Of a stretch of 64,000 bases of DNA, positions 46,885 to 54,902 are shown in pieces (positions within the stretch are counted from its first letter, which is position 1; each line of letters begins with the position of its first letter). The position numbers and the translations under genes were made by a program. The stretch comes from Massilia glaciei. Its GTDB lineage: Bacteria; Pseudomonadota; Gammaproteobacteria; Burkholderiales; Burkholderiaceae_D. The DNA is taken from contig NZ_PXWF02000259.1 of assembly GCF_003011895.2 (NCBI RefSeq), forward strand, positions 1 through 64,000, read 5' to 3'. The notes under the pieces were generated by a model. That model was given only the letters and a program-made list of their open reading frames with translations. It ran no database searches and had not been told where the DNA came from.

Positions 46885-47835
46885 ATGCCCCTAACTAAAC
46901 TGTCCCGCCTGGCGCAGGAGAAGCCGCTGCGCGTTTTGCTCATCAACGCGGGCGAACCGGACACGCTCAGTTGGGCGGGCCTGTACCAGCCGCTGCGGCT
47001 GGCGGCCAAATTCCTCGGCCCGGAGCGGCTGCACGTGGACGTGCGCAGCCCCGACAAATTCGCCGCCGGCGGCGAGCGCCACTGGCACGTGGTGCTGCTG
47101 GTGGCGGACGAGGCGCAGGCCTCGCTGAAGCCGGCCAACCTGCGCGCCATCATCGATCGCTGCCGTGGCGCGCCGTACTGGGGCGCGGTGGGGGCGGGCG
47201 TGCTGTGGCTGGCCGACGCGGGCGTGCTCAACGGCGTGCGCACGGCGCTGCCGTGGGCGCTGTACGCGGACGTCGACACGGTAGCCGACCACGCCCTGTT
47301 CACGCCGAACCTGTTCGAGGTCGACGACAACCGGCTCACCTGCTGCGGCGGGGCGGCCAGCAGCGACTTCGCGCTGACGCTGGTCGAGGCCATCTTCGGG
47401 GCCGGGGTGCAGGCGCAGATCAAGGAGGCGCTGTGCATCGACCGCGTGCGCGGCAAGGAGGAACGGCAACGGGTGGCGCTGCAGGCGCGCTTCGGCGCGC
47501 TGCAGCCGAAGCTGACGGAGGCGGTGAGCCTGATGGAGGCCAACATCGAAGAGCCGCTCTCGACCGACGACATCGCCGGCCTGGTGGGCTTGTCGCGGCG
47601 CCAGCTCGAGCGGCTGTTCAAACAATACCTGGGCAGCCTGCCGTCGCGCTACTACCTGGAGCTGCGGCTGCAGCGCGCGCGCCAACTGCTGCTCGAGACG
47701 AACAACTCTATCGTGCAGGTGGGATTGATGTGCGGGTTCTCGTCGGGCTCGCACTTCTCGACGGCATTCGGCGCCCTGTTCGGCAACACCCCGCGCGAAG
47801 AGCGCCAGCGCAAGCTCAGCAACCCCGCCCAATAA
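46885..47835 (+). CDS. argR: Arginine-responsive AraC-family regulator ArgR
   Basis: A protein of 316 residues. The N-terminal half is a GATase1/DJ-1-like sensing domain (VLLINAGEPDTLSW, GAVGAGVLWLADAGVLNG). The C-terminal half has the AraC double helix-turn-helix (LSTDDIAGLVGLSRRQLERL and VQVGLMCGFSSGSHFSTAF). This layout is that of Pseudomonas ArgR, which binds arginine and activates the aru/ast operon and gdhB. The ast genes follow directly, and a matching binding site precedes astC. A TATGAT at 46783-46788 may be its -10. It is not the hexameric ArgR of enteric bacteria. Confidence 0.9.
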   Translation: MPLTKLSRLAQEKPLRVLLINAGEPDTLSWAGLYQPLRLAAKFLGPERLHVDVRSPDKFAAGGERHWHVVLLVADEAQASLKPANLRAIIDRCRGAPYWGAVGAGVLWLADAGVLNGVRTALPWALYADVDTVADHALFTPNLFEVDDNRLTCCGGAASSDFALTLVEAIFGAGVQAQIKEALCIDRVRGKEERQRVALQARFGALQPKLTEAVSLMEANIEEPLSTDDIAGLVGLSRRQLERLFKQYLGSLPSRYYLELRLQRARQLLLETNNSIVQVGLMCGFSSGSHFSTAFGALFGNTPREERQRKLSNPAQ

Positions 47836-48064
47836 CCCCACTTCTGGTTCAAATTTCAAAACCGGGGGGGCGTAGCAGGGAATTGCCGTGGCAAAGCCAT
47901 GGCCCTGCGCAGCGAATCCGCCTTGCAAGGCGGATTTCCTCACCCCGACAATAGGAATGTTTTCGGGGTCTGACCCCACTTGTGAAATGTTGCCCGCTAT
48001 TGTTGCGTGGAGGCAGCTCTGATAGGGGCTGAGGCGTGTTTTTTGGGTGTCTGCATGTAAGATT

Positions 48065-48152
48065 GTTTTGTAACCGGGGTCTGACCCCGGTTTTCCTATG
48101 CGGTAAGTGTTTTGTAACCGGGGTCTGACCCCGGTTTTCCTATGCGGTAAGT
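48065..48152 (+). repeat. Two tandem 44-bp repeats with a GGGGTCTGACCCC palindrome
   Basis: Copies 48065-48108 and 48109-48152 are identical or nearly so. Each contains a 21-base perfect palindrome with arms AACCGGGGTC (48072-48092 and 48116-48136) followed by TTCCTATGCGGTAAGT. They sit less than 60 bases upstream of the ArgR box. Confidence 0.9.
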
Positions 48153-48208
48153 ACTTACTGCCAGGAAAGGCGAGGGCGGCTTTTTTGGTGGCTAAAAATG
48201 AAAATGCC

Positions 48209-48251
48209 TGTCGCAGTTTGGAAAGAGTTTTGGATCGGCGTTTCCTATAAT
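48209..48251 (+). promoter_or_regulatory. Probable ArgR-activated promoter of astC
   Basis: TGTCGC-N8-AA at 48209-48224 matches the published Pseudomonas ArgR half-site. A weaker copy (TGGCTA-N8-AA) starts 20 bases upstream. A perfect -10 TATAAT lies at 48246-48251 with no recognisable -35, since that position is just downstream of the box. This is the layout of an activator-dependent promoter. Transcription from about 48258 supports starting AstC at 48312. Confidence 0.6.
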
Positions 48252-48311
48252 GGGTCACCACTCGCAGCTGTTGGAGCCGCGGGGCGCACCTCACTTTGGA
48301 TGGAAATTGCC

Positions 48312-49553
48312 ATGAACGCTAAGCTTGATTCGGGTGTCACAACGCGGCCTGTCACGAGGCAGACTTTCGACGAGGTCCTCGTCCCGACCTACGCCCCGGC
48401 CGCGATGGTGCCCGTGCGCGCCGCCGGCCTCGATCTGTTCGACCAAAATGGCAAGCATTACCTCGATTTCACCTCCGGTATCGCCGTCTCCAGCCTCGGC
48501 CACTGCAACCCGGCGCTGGTCGCCGCGCTGACCGAACAGATCAACGCGCTCTGGCACCTCGGCAACGGCTACACCAACGAGCCCGTCCTGCGCCTGGCGC
48601 TCGCGCTCACCGAGGGGACCTTCGCCGACCGCGCGTTCTTCTGCAACTCGGGCGCCGAGGCCAACGAGGCCGCCCTGAAGCTGGCGCGCAAATACGCCCA
48701 CACCAAATTTGGCCCGCACAAGTCGCGCATCGTGTCGTGCCTGTCGTCGTTCCACGGCCGCACCCTGTTCACCGTCTCGGTCGGCGGCCAGCCGAAATAC
48801 ACCGAGGGCTTCGAGCCGCTGCCACCGTCGATCGACCACATCCCCTACAACGACATCGACGCCGCCCGCGCAGCCATCGGCGACGATGTCTGCGCCGTGA
48901 TCGTCGAGCCGATCCAGGGCGAGGGCGGTGTCATTCCGGGCGATCCTGCCTTCCTCAAGGCCCTGCGCGAGCTGTGCGACCAGACCGGCGCGCTGCTCAT
49001 TTTCGACGAAGTCCAGTCCGGCGTCGGCCGCACCGGCGCGCTGTTCGCCTACATGGACAAGGGCGTCACGCCCGACATCCTGACCAGCGCCAAGGCGCTC
49101 GGCAACGGCTATCCGATCGGCGCCATGCTGACCACCAACGAGATCGGCGCCCACTTCGGCGTCGGTTCGCACGGCACCACCTACGGCGGCAACCCGCTCG
49201 CCGCGACCGTCGCGCTCAAGGTCGTCGAGACCATCAACCAGCCGGCCTTCCTGGCCCGCGTCAGGGAGGCCAGCGCGCTGCTGTTCGTCAACCTGCGCAA
49301 GCTCACCGCCGACTACCCGCAGGTGTTCGGCGAAGTGCGCGGCAGCGGCCTGCTGATCGGCCTGCCGCTGGCGGAGGGCTTCAAGGGCCGCGCCAAGGAC
49401 ATCACGCGCGCCGCCGAGGGCCTCGGCCTGATGCTGCTCATCGCCGGCCCCGACGTGGTCCGCTTCGCGCCGGCCCTGATCGTCTCGGACGCGCAGATCG
49501 CCGAGGCCGACCGCATCCTGCGCGCCGCCGTCGACTCCCTGCTGGCCGCCTGA
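48312..49553 (+). CDS. astC: Succinylornithine/acetylornithine transaminase
   Basis: A protein of 413 residues. ATG 48312 (MNAKLDSGV) is chosen, with ATG 48300 possible; the longer frame to 48198 would cross the promoter. This class III PLP aminotransferase converts N2-succinylornithine to succinylglutamate semialdehyde (third AST step) and may also act on acetylornithine. Motifs: [17 protein letters not shown], the PLP Asp in [14 protein letters not shown], the Schiff-base Lys in [11 protein letters not shown] and [10 protein letters not shown]. It is the first structural gene after argR. A tandem repeat separates it from aruF. Confidence 0.95.
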   Translation: MNAKLDSGVTTRPVTRQTFDEVLVPTYAPAAMVPVRAAGLDLFDQNGKHYLDFTSGIAVSSLGHCNPALVAALTEQINALWHLGNGYTNEPVLRLALALTEGTFADRAFFCNSGAEANEAALKLARKYAHTKFGPHKSRIVSCLSSFHGRTLFTVSVGGQPKYTEGFEPLPPSIDHIPYNDIDAARAAIGDDVCAVIVEPIQGEGGVIPGDPAFLKALRELCDQTGALLIFDEVQSGVGRTGALFAYMDKGVTPDILTSAKALGNGYPIGAMLTTNEIGAHFGVGSHGTTYGGNPLAATVALKVVETINQPAFLARVREASALLFVNLRKLTADYPQVFGEVRGSGLLIGLPLAEGFKGRAKDITRAAEGLGLMLLIAGPDVVRFAPALIVSDAQIAEADRILRAAVDSLLAA

Positions 49554-49616
49554 CAGCGCGCCCGCGCCGGCCCGGGGCATTGAACCGGGCCGGCCCCGCA
49601 CTGCGCACGCCAGCCG

Positions 49617-49668
49617 CACGCCGTCAGCACGCCATCAGCACGCCATCAGCACGCCATCAGCACGCACT
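49617..49668 (+). repeat. 11-bp tandem repeat between astC and aruF
   Basis: CACGCCATCAG occurs three times exactly (49628-49660), preceded by one copy with a single change (49617-49627) and followed by a partial copy. It ends just before the aruF ribosome-binding site AGAGGGG. Confidence 0.92.
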
Positions 49669-49681
49669 AGAGGGGATTCAC

Positions 49682-50713
49682 ATGTATGTTGTCCGTCCGG
49701 TAGAACTCACGGATATCGCCGGCCTCGAAGCGCTGGCCGCGGTGACCACGCCGGGGGTGCACACCCTGCCGCGCACGCGCGAGAAAATCGCCGCCGCCGT
49801 CGAGCTGTCGATCGCCTCGTTCGCCGCCCATGTCGACATTCCGAGCGAGGAGTCGTACCTGTTCGTGCTCGAGCAGCAGGGCAGCCGCGAGATCGTCGGC
49901 AGCGCCGCGATCTTCGCCTCGGCCGGCTCCAACGGCACCTATTTCTCGTTCCGCAACGACGTCATCCAGCAGGTCTCGCGCGACCTCAACATCAGCCACA
50001 GCGTGCACGCGCTGACCCTGTGCTCGGAGCTGACCGCCTACTCGCAGCTGTCGGCCTTCAATATGCGCAACCGCGACGGCGCCGGCCTCGAGGGCGCCCT
50101 GCTGTCGCGCGCGCGCCTGTTGTTCGCGGTGCTCGCGCCGCACCGCTTCAGCGACCGTTTCTTCGTGCCTCTGGCCGGCATCACCGATAGCGCCGGCCAG
50201 TCGCCGTTCTGGGACGCGCTGGGCCGCAAATTTTTCAAGATGGATTTCCTCGACGCCGAGAAGGTCATCGGCGGCGCGCGCAACCGCACCCTGATCGTCG
50301 AGCTGATGCCGCACTATCCGGTCTACGTGCCGCTGCTGCCGGGCGACGCCCAGGCGGCGATGGGGCAGATCCATCCGGATGGCGAATTGGCCTTCAACCT
50401 GCTGACCGAGGAGGGCTTCGAGGCCGACGACTACGTCGACATCTTCGACGGCGGCCCGATCCTGCAGGCGCACAAGAATTCGCTGCGCTCGTTCACCGGC
50501 TCGATGGTGCGCCGCGTGGCGCACGCCGAGCCGGGTTCGCTCTTCGATGCGCCGGTCACCTACGCGGTCGCGGCCAGCAATGAAAAGAACTTCCGCGCCA
50601 TCACCGTCGCATGCCCCCCCGCCGAATCGGGCGACACCGTGAGCCTGCCGCAGCACGCGCAGGACGCACTCATGGTCGCGCCGGGCGAGAACGTCATCTG
50701 CGTCAGAATCTGA
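49682..50713 (+). CDS. aruF: Arginine/ornithine N-succinyltransferase, alpha subunit
   Basis: A protein of 343 residues started at ATG 49682 with AGAGGGG upstream; the much longer open frame upstream is a shadow of astC. With AruG it transfers succinyl from succinyl-CoA to arginine, the first AST step. Family features include the start MYVVRPVELTDIAGLEALA, the central HSVHALTLCSELTAYSQL, PFWDALGRKFFKMDF (conserved in both subunits) and the C-terminal DYVDIFDGGPILQA. The beta subunit gene follows after 11 bases. Confidence 0.95.
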   Translation: MYVVRPVELTDIAGLEALAAVTTPGVHTLPRTREKIAAAVELSIASFAAHVDIPSEESYLFVLEQQGSREIVGSAAIFASAGSNGTYFSFRNDVIQQVSRDLNISHSVHALTLCSELTAYSQLSAFNMRNRDGAGLEGALLSRARLLFAVLAPHRFSDRFFVPLAGITDSAGQSPFWDALGRKFFKMDFLDAEKVIGGARNRTLIVELMPHYPVYVPLLPGDAQAAMGQIHPDGELAFNLLTEEGFEADDYVDIFDGGPILQAHKNSLRSFTGSMVRRVAHAEPGSLFDAPVTYAVAASNEKNFRAITVACPPAESGDTVSLPQHAQDALMVAPGENVICVRI

Positions 50714-50724
50714 AAGACAAGCCT

Positions 50725-51759
50725 ATGCTAGTTGTACGCGCAATCACCGCCGGCGACCTCGAAGCGCTGCTCGACATGGCCAGCCAGGTCGGCAGCGGCA
50801 TGACCACCCTCAAGCCGGACCGCAAGATGCTCGGCGACCGCGTCGCCATCGCGGTCGCCTCGTTCGCCGAGACCATCCCCCCCGAACAGCGCGACTACAT
50901 GTTCGTGATGGAGGACACCAGCAACGGCCGCATGGCCGGCGTGTGCGCCATCAAGGGCGCGGTCGGGCTCGAGGAGCCGTTCTATAACTACCGCATCGGC
51001 ACGCTGGTCCACTCCAGCCGCGAGCTCGATGTGTTCTCGCGCATGGACACGCTGTACCTGTCGAACGACCTGACCGGCGCGACCGAACTGTGCTCGCTGT
51101 TCCTGCACCCCGACTACCGGATCGGCAACAACGGCAAGTGGCTCTCGAAAAGCCGCTTCCTGTTCATCGCCCAGTTCCCGCACCTGTTCACCGAAAAGCT
51201 CATCGCCGAGATGCGCGGCTTCCAGGCCGAGGACGGCAGCTCGCCGTTCTACGAGGGCCTGGGCCGCCATTTCTTCAAGATGGATTTCAACCACGTCGAC
51301 GACCTGACCGCGCTCGGCAAAAAATCGTTCATCGCCGAGCTGATGCCGCGCCAGCCGCTGTACGTGGCCTACCTGCCCGAGTCGGCGCAGGAGGTCATCG
51401 GCAAGGTGCACCGCTCGACCGCCCCGGCGCGCCGCCTGCTCGAGCAGGAGGGCATGCACTTCGAGGGTTATGTCGACATCTTCGACGCCGGCCCGGTGCT
51501 GCAGGGGCGCGTGTCGGAACTGCGCGCGATGCGCGACGGGGCCATCGCCACGGTCGAGCAGGGCGATGCCGCCCCCGGCGCCGAACCGACCCTGGTGTCG
51601 AACACGGACATGCGCGACTTCCGCCTGATCGTCGCGCCGTCGGCGCCGGCGGGCGGCAAAATCAGCCTCACCACGGCCCAAATGGAACTGCTGCACTGCC
51701 AGAGCGGCGAATCGGTTCGCACGCTGTCACTCAATGTAAGGAAGAACCCACATGTCTAA
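50725..51759 (+). CDS. aruG: Arginine N-succinyltransferase, beta subunit
   Basis: A protein of 344 residues started at ATG 50725 (MLVVRAITAGDLEALLDMA). It is a paralogue of AruF, sharing the N-terminal DLEAL region, LCSLFLHPDYR, GLGRHFFKMDF, IAELMPRQPLYV and GYVDIFDAGPVLQ. It retains QVGSGMTTL, which AstA-type enzymes conserve and the alpha subunit has partly lost. Two-subunit enzymes occur in Pseudomonas; E. coli has a single AstA. It overlaps astD by eight bases. Confidence 0.95.
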   Translation: MLVVRAITAGDLEALLDMASQVGSGMTTLKPDRKMLGDRVAIAVASFAETIPPEQRDYMFVMEDTSNGRMAGVCAIKGAVGLEEPFYNYRIGTLVHSSRELDVFSRMDTLYLSNDLTGATELCSLFLHPDYRIGNNGKWLSKSRFLFIAQFPHLFTEKLIAEMRGFQAEDGSSPFYEGLGRHFFKMDFNHVDDLTALGKKSFIAELMPRQPLYVAYLPESAQEVIGKVHRSTAPARRLLEQEGMHFEGYVDIFDAGPVLQGRVSELRAMRDGAIATVEQGDAAPGAEPTLVSNTDMRDFRLIVAPSAPAGGKISLTTAQMELLHCQSGESVRTLSLNVRKNPHV

Positions 51760-53221
51760 TCTGAGCAACTTCATCAATGGCGAGTGGATCGCCGGCAGCG
51801 GCGCCGAACTGGTGACCATCGATCCGTCGACCGGCGGGCAAACCTGGTCGAGCAACGAGTCGACCGCGCGCGACGTGCAGGCTGCGGCGCAGGCGGCGCG
51901 CGACAAGTTCGAGGGCTGGGCCCTGACCCCGCTCGAAGAACGCATCGCGATTTGCCAGCGCTTCCGCGACCTGGTCAAGGACAACGTCGAGGCGCTCGCG
52001 CAGACGATCTCGGAGGAAGTGGGCAAGCCATTGTGGGAGGCGCGCATGGAGGCGACCATCATGGCCGCCAAGGTCGACATCTCGGTGCAGGCCAACGCCG
52101 CCCGCACCGGCGAGAGCGCGGCCAAGGTCGCCGACGGCAACGCGGTGCTGCGCCACCGCCCGCACGGTGTGTTCGGCGTGTTCGGCCCGTACAACTTCCC
52201 GGGCCATCTGCCCAACGGCCACATCGTGCCGGCGCTCATCGCCGGCAACACCATCGTGTTCAAGCCGAGCGAATACGCGCCGCGCACCGCGATCAAAACC
52301 GTGCAGCTGTGGGAGCAGGCCGGCCTGCCGGCCGGCGTGATCAACCTGGTCAACGGCGGGCGCGACACCGGCATCGCGCTGGGCCAGAACGCGCTGCTCG
52401 ACGGCGTGCTGTTCACCGGCAGTTGCCAGACCGGCGTCGCGCTGCACAAGCAGTTCGGCGGCCAGCCCGGCAAGATGCTCGCGCTCGAAATGGGCGGCAA
52501 CAACCCGCTGGTGGTGTGGGACGTGCAGGACGTCGACGCCGCCGTGCACCACGCTGTCATGTCGGCCTTCATCTCGGCCGGCCAGCGCTGCACCTGCGCG
52601 CGCCGCCTGGTGGTGCAGGACTCGCCGGCCGGCGAGGCCTTCATCAAGCGCCTCGTGCAGATCGCCTCGACCCTGACGGTCGGCCCGTCCAACGCCGAGC
52701 CGCAGCCCTTCATGGGCCCGGTGGTCTCGAGCGCGGTCGCCGCGCGCCTGGTGCAGGCGCAGGCCGAGCTGGTCGCCAAGGGCGGCACCACGCTGCTGCA
52801 GATGCGCCAGCCCGATCCCAACGCCGGCTTCGTCACGGCCGGCATCGTCGACGTCACCAACGCCACCGGAATCCCGGACGAGGAGTGGTTCGGCCCGCTG
52901 CTGCAGATCATCCGCGTGGCTGACTTTGACACCGCCATCAAGGTCGCCAACGCCACCGAATTCGGCCTCGCCGCCGCCCTGCTGTCGAACGACGAGGCCC
53001 TGTGGAAGCGCTTTTGCGTGCAGGCGCGTGCCGGCATCGTCAACTGGAACCGTCCGACCACCGGCGCGGCCAGCTCGGCGCCGTTCGGCGGCGTCGGCAA
53101 ATCGGGCAACCACCGCCCGAGCGCCTACTACGCGGCCGACTATTGCGCCTACCCGGTCGCCTCGATCGAAACGAGCGCGCTCGAACTGCCGGCCAAGCTG
53201 TCGCCCGGCCTGAGCTTTTAA
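51752..53221 (+). CDS. astD: Succinylglutamate-semialdehyde dehydrogenase
   Basis: A protein of 489 residues of the aldehyde dehydrogenase family. It oxidises N2-succinylglutamate 5-semialdehyde to succinylglutamate with NAD+ (fourth AST step). Motifs: FGPYNFPGHLPNGH, FTGSCQTG, the general-base Glu in LALEMGGNNP and the nucleophile Cys in SAGQRCTCARR. The sequence GPYNFPGHLPNGHIVPA is typical of AstD. It is coupled to aruG by an eight-base overlap, and astB starts 12 bases after its stop. Confidence 0.95.
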   Translation: MSNLSNFINGEWIAGSGAELVTIDPSTGGQTWSSNESTARDVQAAAQAARDKFEGWALTPLEERIAICQRFRDLVKDNVEALAQTISEEVGKPLWEARMEATIMAAKVDISVQANAARTGESAAKVADGNAVLRHRPHGVFGVFGPYNFPGHLPNGHIVPALIAGNTIVFKPSEYAPRTAIKTVQLWEQAGLPAGVINLVNGGRDTGIALGQNALLDGVLFTGSCQTGVALHKQFGGQPGKMLALEMGGNNPLVVWDVQDVDAAVHHAVMSAFISAGQRCTCARRLVVQDSPAGEAFIKRLVQIASTLTVGPSNAEPQPFMGPVVSSAVAARLVQAQAELVAKGGTTLLQMRQPDPNAGFVTAGIVDVTNATGIPDEEWFGPLLQIIRVADFDTAIKVANATEFGLAAALLSNDEALWKRFCVQARAGIVNWNRPTTGAASSAPFGGVGKSGNHRPSAYYAADYCAYPVASIETSALELPAKLSPGLSF

Positions 53222-53233
53222 AAGGGACGGGAC

Positions 53234-54601
53234 ATGAAAGACACGGACATGAAAGACAAGCACATGAGCGCACGCGAATTCAACTTCGATGGTCTGGTCG
53301 GCCCATCGCACAACTACGCCGGTCTTTCGTTCGGCAACGTGGCATCGTTCAGCAACGTCAAGAGCGCGTCCAATCCGCGCCTCGCCGCCCTGCAGGGACT
53401 GGCCAAGATGCGCGCGCTGGCCGCGCGCGGTTTCGCCCAGGCGGTGATGCCGCCGCAATCGCGCCCGAACTTGCGCATGCTGCGCTCGATCGGCTTTGGC
53501 GGCAGCGACGCCGAAGTGCTGGCGCGCGCCTGGCGCGAGGCGCCCGTGGTCCTCGCGTGCGCCTATTCGGCCTCGCCGATGTGGACCGCCAACGCGGCCA
53601 CGGTGAGCCCGTCGGCCGACACCGTCGACGGCCGCGCCCACTTCACCGCCGCCAACCTGAACAACAAGCTGCACCGGGCCGACGAGCACGCGCAGTCGAC
53701 CCGTACTTTAAAGGCGTTGTTCGCCGACGAGAAACACTTCGCGGTGCACCAGGCGCTGCCGTCGACCCCGGCCTTCGGCGACGAGGGCGCGGCCAACCAC
53801 ACCCGCCTGTGCGCCGAGCACGGCGCGCCGGGCGTCGAGTTCTTCACCTACGGCCGGGTCGAATTCGATCCGTCCGCGCCGAGCCCCAAAAAATACCCTG
53901 CGCGCCAGACGCTCGAGGCCTCGCAGGCGATCGCCCGCCTGCACGGGCTCGATAGCGCGCGCACCGTCTACGCTTCGCAAAACCCGGACGTGATCGACCA
54001 GGGCGTGTTCCACAACGACGTGATCGCGGTCGGCAACGGCAATGTGCTGTTCTACCACGAGCAGGCCTTCGCCGACGAAGCCGGCGTGCTCGGCCGCCTG
54101 CGCAACGCGATGGAAGCCGTGCGCGCCGATCTGGTTCCGGTGCGGGTCGACACGCGCGAGGTCTCGGTGGCCGACGCGGTGACCAGCTATCTGTTCAACA
54201 GCCAGCTGCTGTCGAAGGCCGATGGCGGCATGGCGCTGGTGATCCCGCAGGAATGCCAGGAGAACCAGGCGGTCGCGCGCTACCTCGAACGGCTGGTCGC
54301 CGACGGCGGCCCGATCGACGAGTTGATCCACTTCGACCTGCGCCAGAGCATGCGCAATGGCGGCGGACCGGCCTGCCTGCGCCTGCGCGTGGCGCTGACG
54401 GACGCCGAGGCGGCCGCCATGCACCAGGGAGTGGTCATGACCGAGACGCTGTACGCGACGCTGGTGGCGTGGGTCGAGAAGCACTACCGCGACCACCTCG
54501 AGCCGCACGACCTGGCCGATCCGCAGTTCGCCATCGAGTGCGCGGTCGCGCTCGAGGAGCTGACCCGGATCCTGGGCCTGCCGGGGCTGTACGACTTGTA
54601 A
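53234..54601 (+). CDS. astB: N-succinylarginine dihydrolase
   Basis: A protein of 455 residues if started at ATG 53234, which has AAGGGACGGG upstream; homologues begin at the residue equivalent to ATG 53264 ([10 protein letters not shown]). It hydrolyses succinylarginine to succinylornithine, two NH3 and CO2 (second AST step). It is a member of the amidinotransferase fold: [36 protein letters not shown] (with the catalytic His) and the catalytic Cys in [11 protein letters not shown]. The extra N-terminal segment is built from a duplicated ACATGAAAGACA. Confidence 0.94.
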   Translation: MKDTDMKDKHMSAREFNFDGLVGPSHNYAGLSFGNVASFSNVKSASNPRLAALQGLAKMRALAARGFAQAVMPPQSRPNLRMLRSIGFGGSDAEVLARAWREAPVVLACAYSASPMWTANAATVSPSADTVDGRAHFTAANLNNKLHRADEHAQSTRTLKALFADEKHFAVHQALPSTPAFGDEGAANHTRLCAEHGAPGVEFFTYGRVEFDPSAPSPKKYPARQTLEASQAIARLHGLDSARTVYASQNPDVIDQGVFHNDVIAVGNGNVLFYHEQAFADEAGVLGRLRNAMEAVRADLVPVRVDTREVSVADAVTSYLFNSQLLSKADGGMALVIPQECQENQAVARYLERLVADGGPIDELIHFDLRQSMRNGGGPACLRLRVALTDAEAAAMHQGVVMTETLYATLVAWVEKHYRDHLEPHDLADPQFAIECAVALEELTRILGLPGLYDL

Positions 54602-54902
54602 GAAACCGCTACATGGACTGGTTGGATTCCATTTCGGTTTGCTGTTCTAATACGGGCGGCGCGCGTTTCGAGCCACACATTCGCGCGCTTCGCCCACACA
54701 GTTTTTATTGGTGATCTGGACCCAGGTAGAACGCGAAAAACGCGGGCCGGGGCGCAGGTTAATAGCGATGTATCGAGACAAACTCCCGACCACGGGAGTC
54801 ATTATTTTTGGACGGGCTACCCCCGTCTACCTATAAATTTCAGCCGCGCGGCCACAAGCCGGCGCGCCTGCGATGGAATACACACACGTACTGGAGAGCG
54901 AG
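54602..54902 (+). other. Intergenic region before gdhB with two hairpins
   Basis: The first 180 bases show nothing recognisable. ACTCCCG-ACCA-CGGGAGT (54782-54799) is followed by CATTATTTTT and could terminate the upstream ast transcript. GACGGG-N5-CCCGTC (54811-54827) follows within the spacer of the gdhB promoter. Confidence 0.55.
54809..54837 (+). promoter_or_regulatory. Probable gdhB promoter
   Basis: TGGACG (4 of 6 to TTGACA), a 17-base spacer, then TATAAA (5 of 6 to TATAAT). The spacer contains an inverted repeat that could bind a regulator. No clear TGTCGC-type ArgR box was found here. Confidence 0.5.

Larger units (their letters stand above)
47836..48311 (+). other. Repeat-rich intergenic region between argR and astC
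   Basis: It holds, in order, a hairpin AATCCGCC-TTGCAA-GGCGGATT (47915-47936, perhaps the weak terminator of argR) and a single GGGGTCTGACCCC palindrome (47965-47977). These are followed by two 44-base tandem repeats carrying the same palindrome and then the astC promoter region. No gene is seen. Confidence 0.7.

Noticed and set aside
49616-49668. CRISPR-like or attachment-site reading of the 11-bp repeat
   Set aside because: The units are contiguous with no spacers, and there is no integrase or tRNA nearby.
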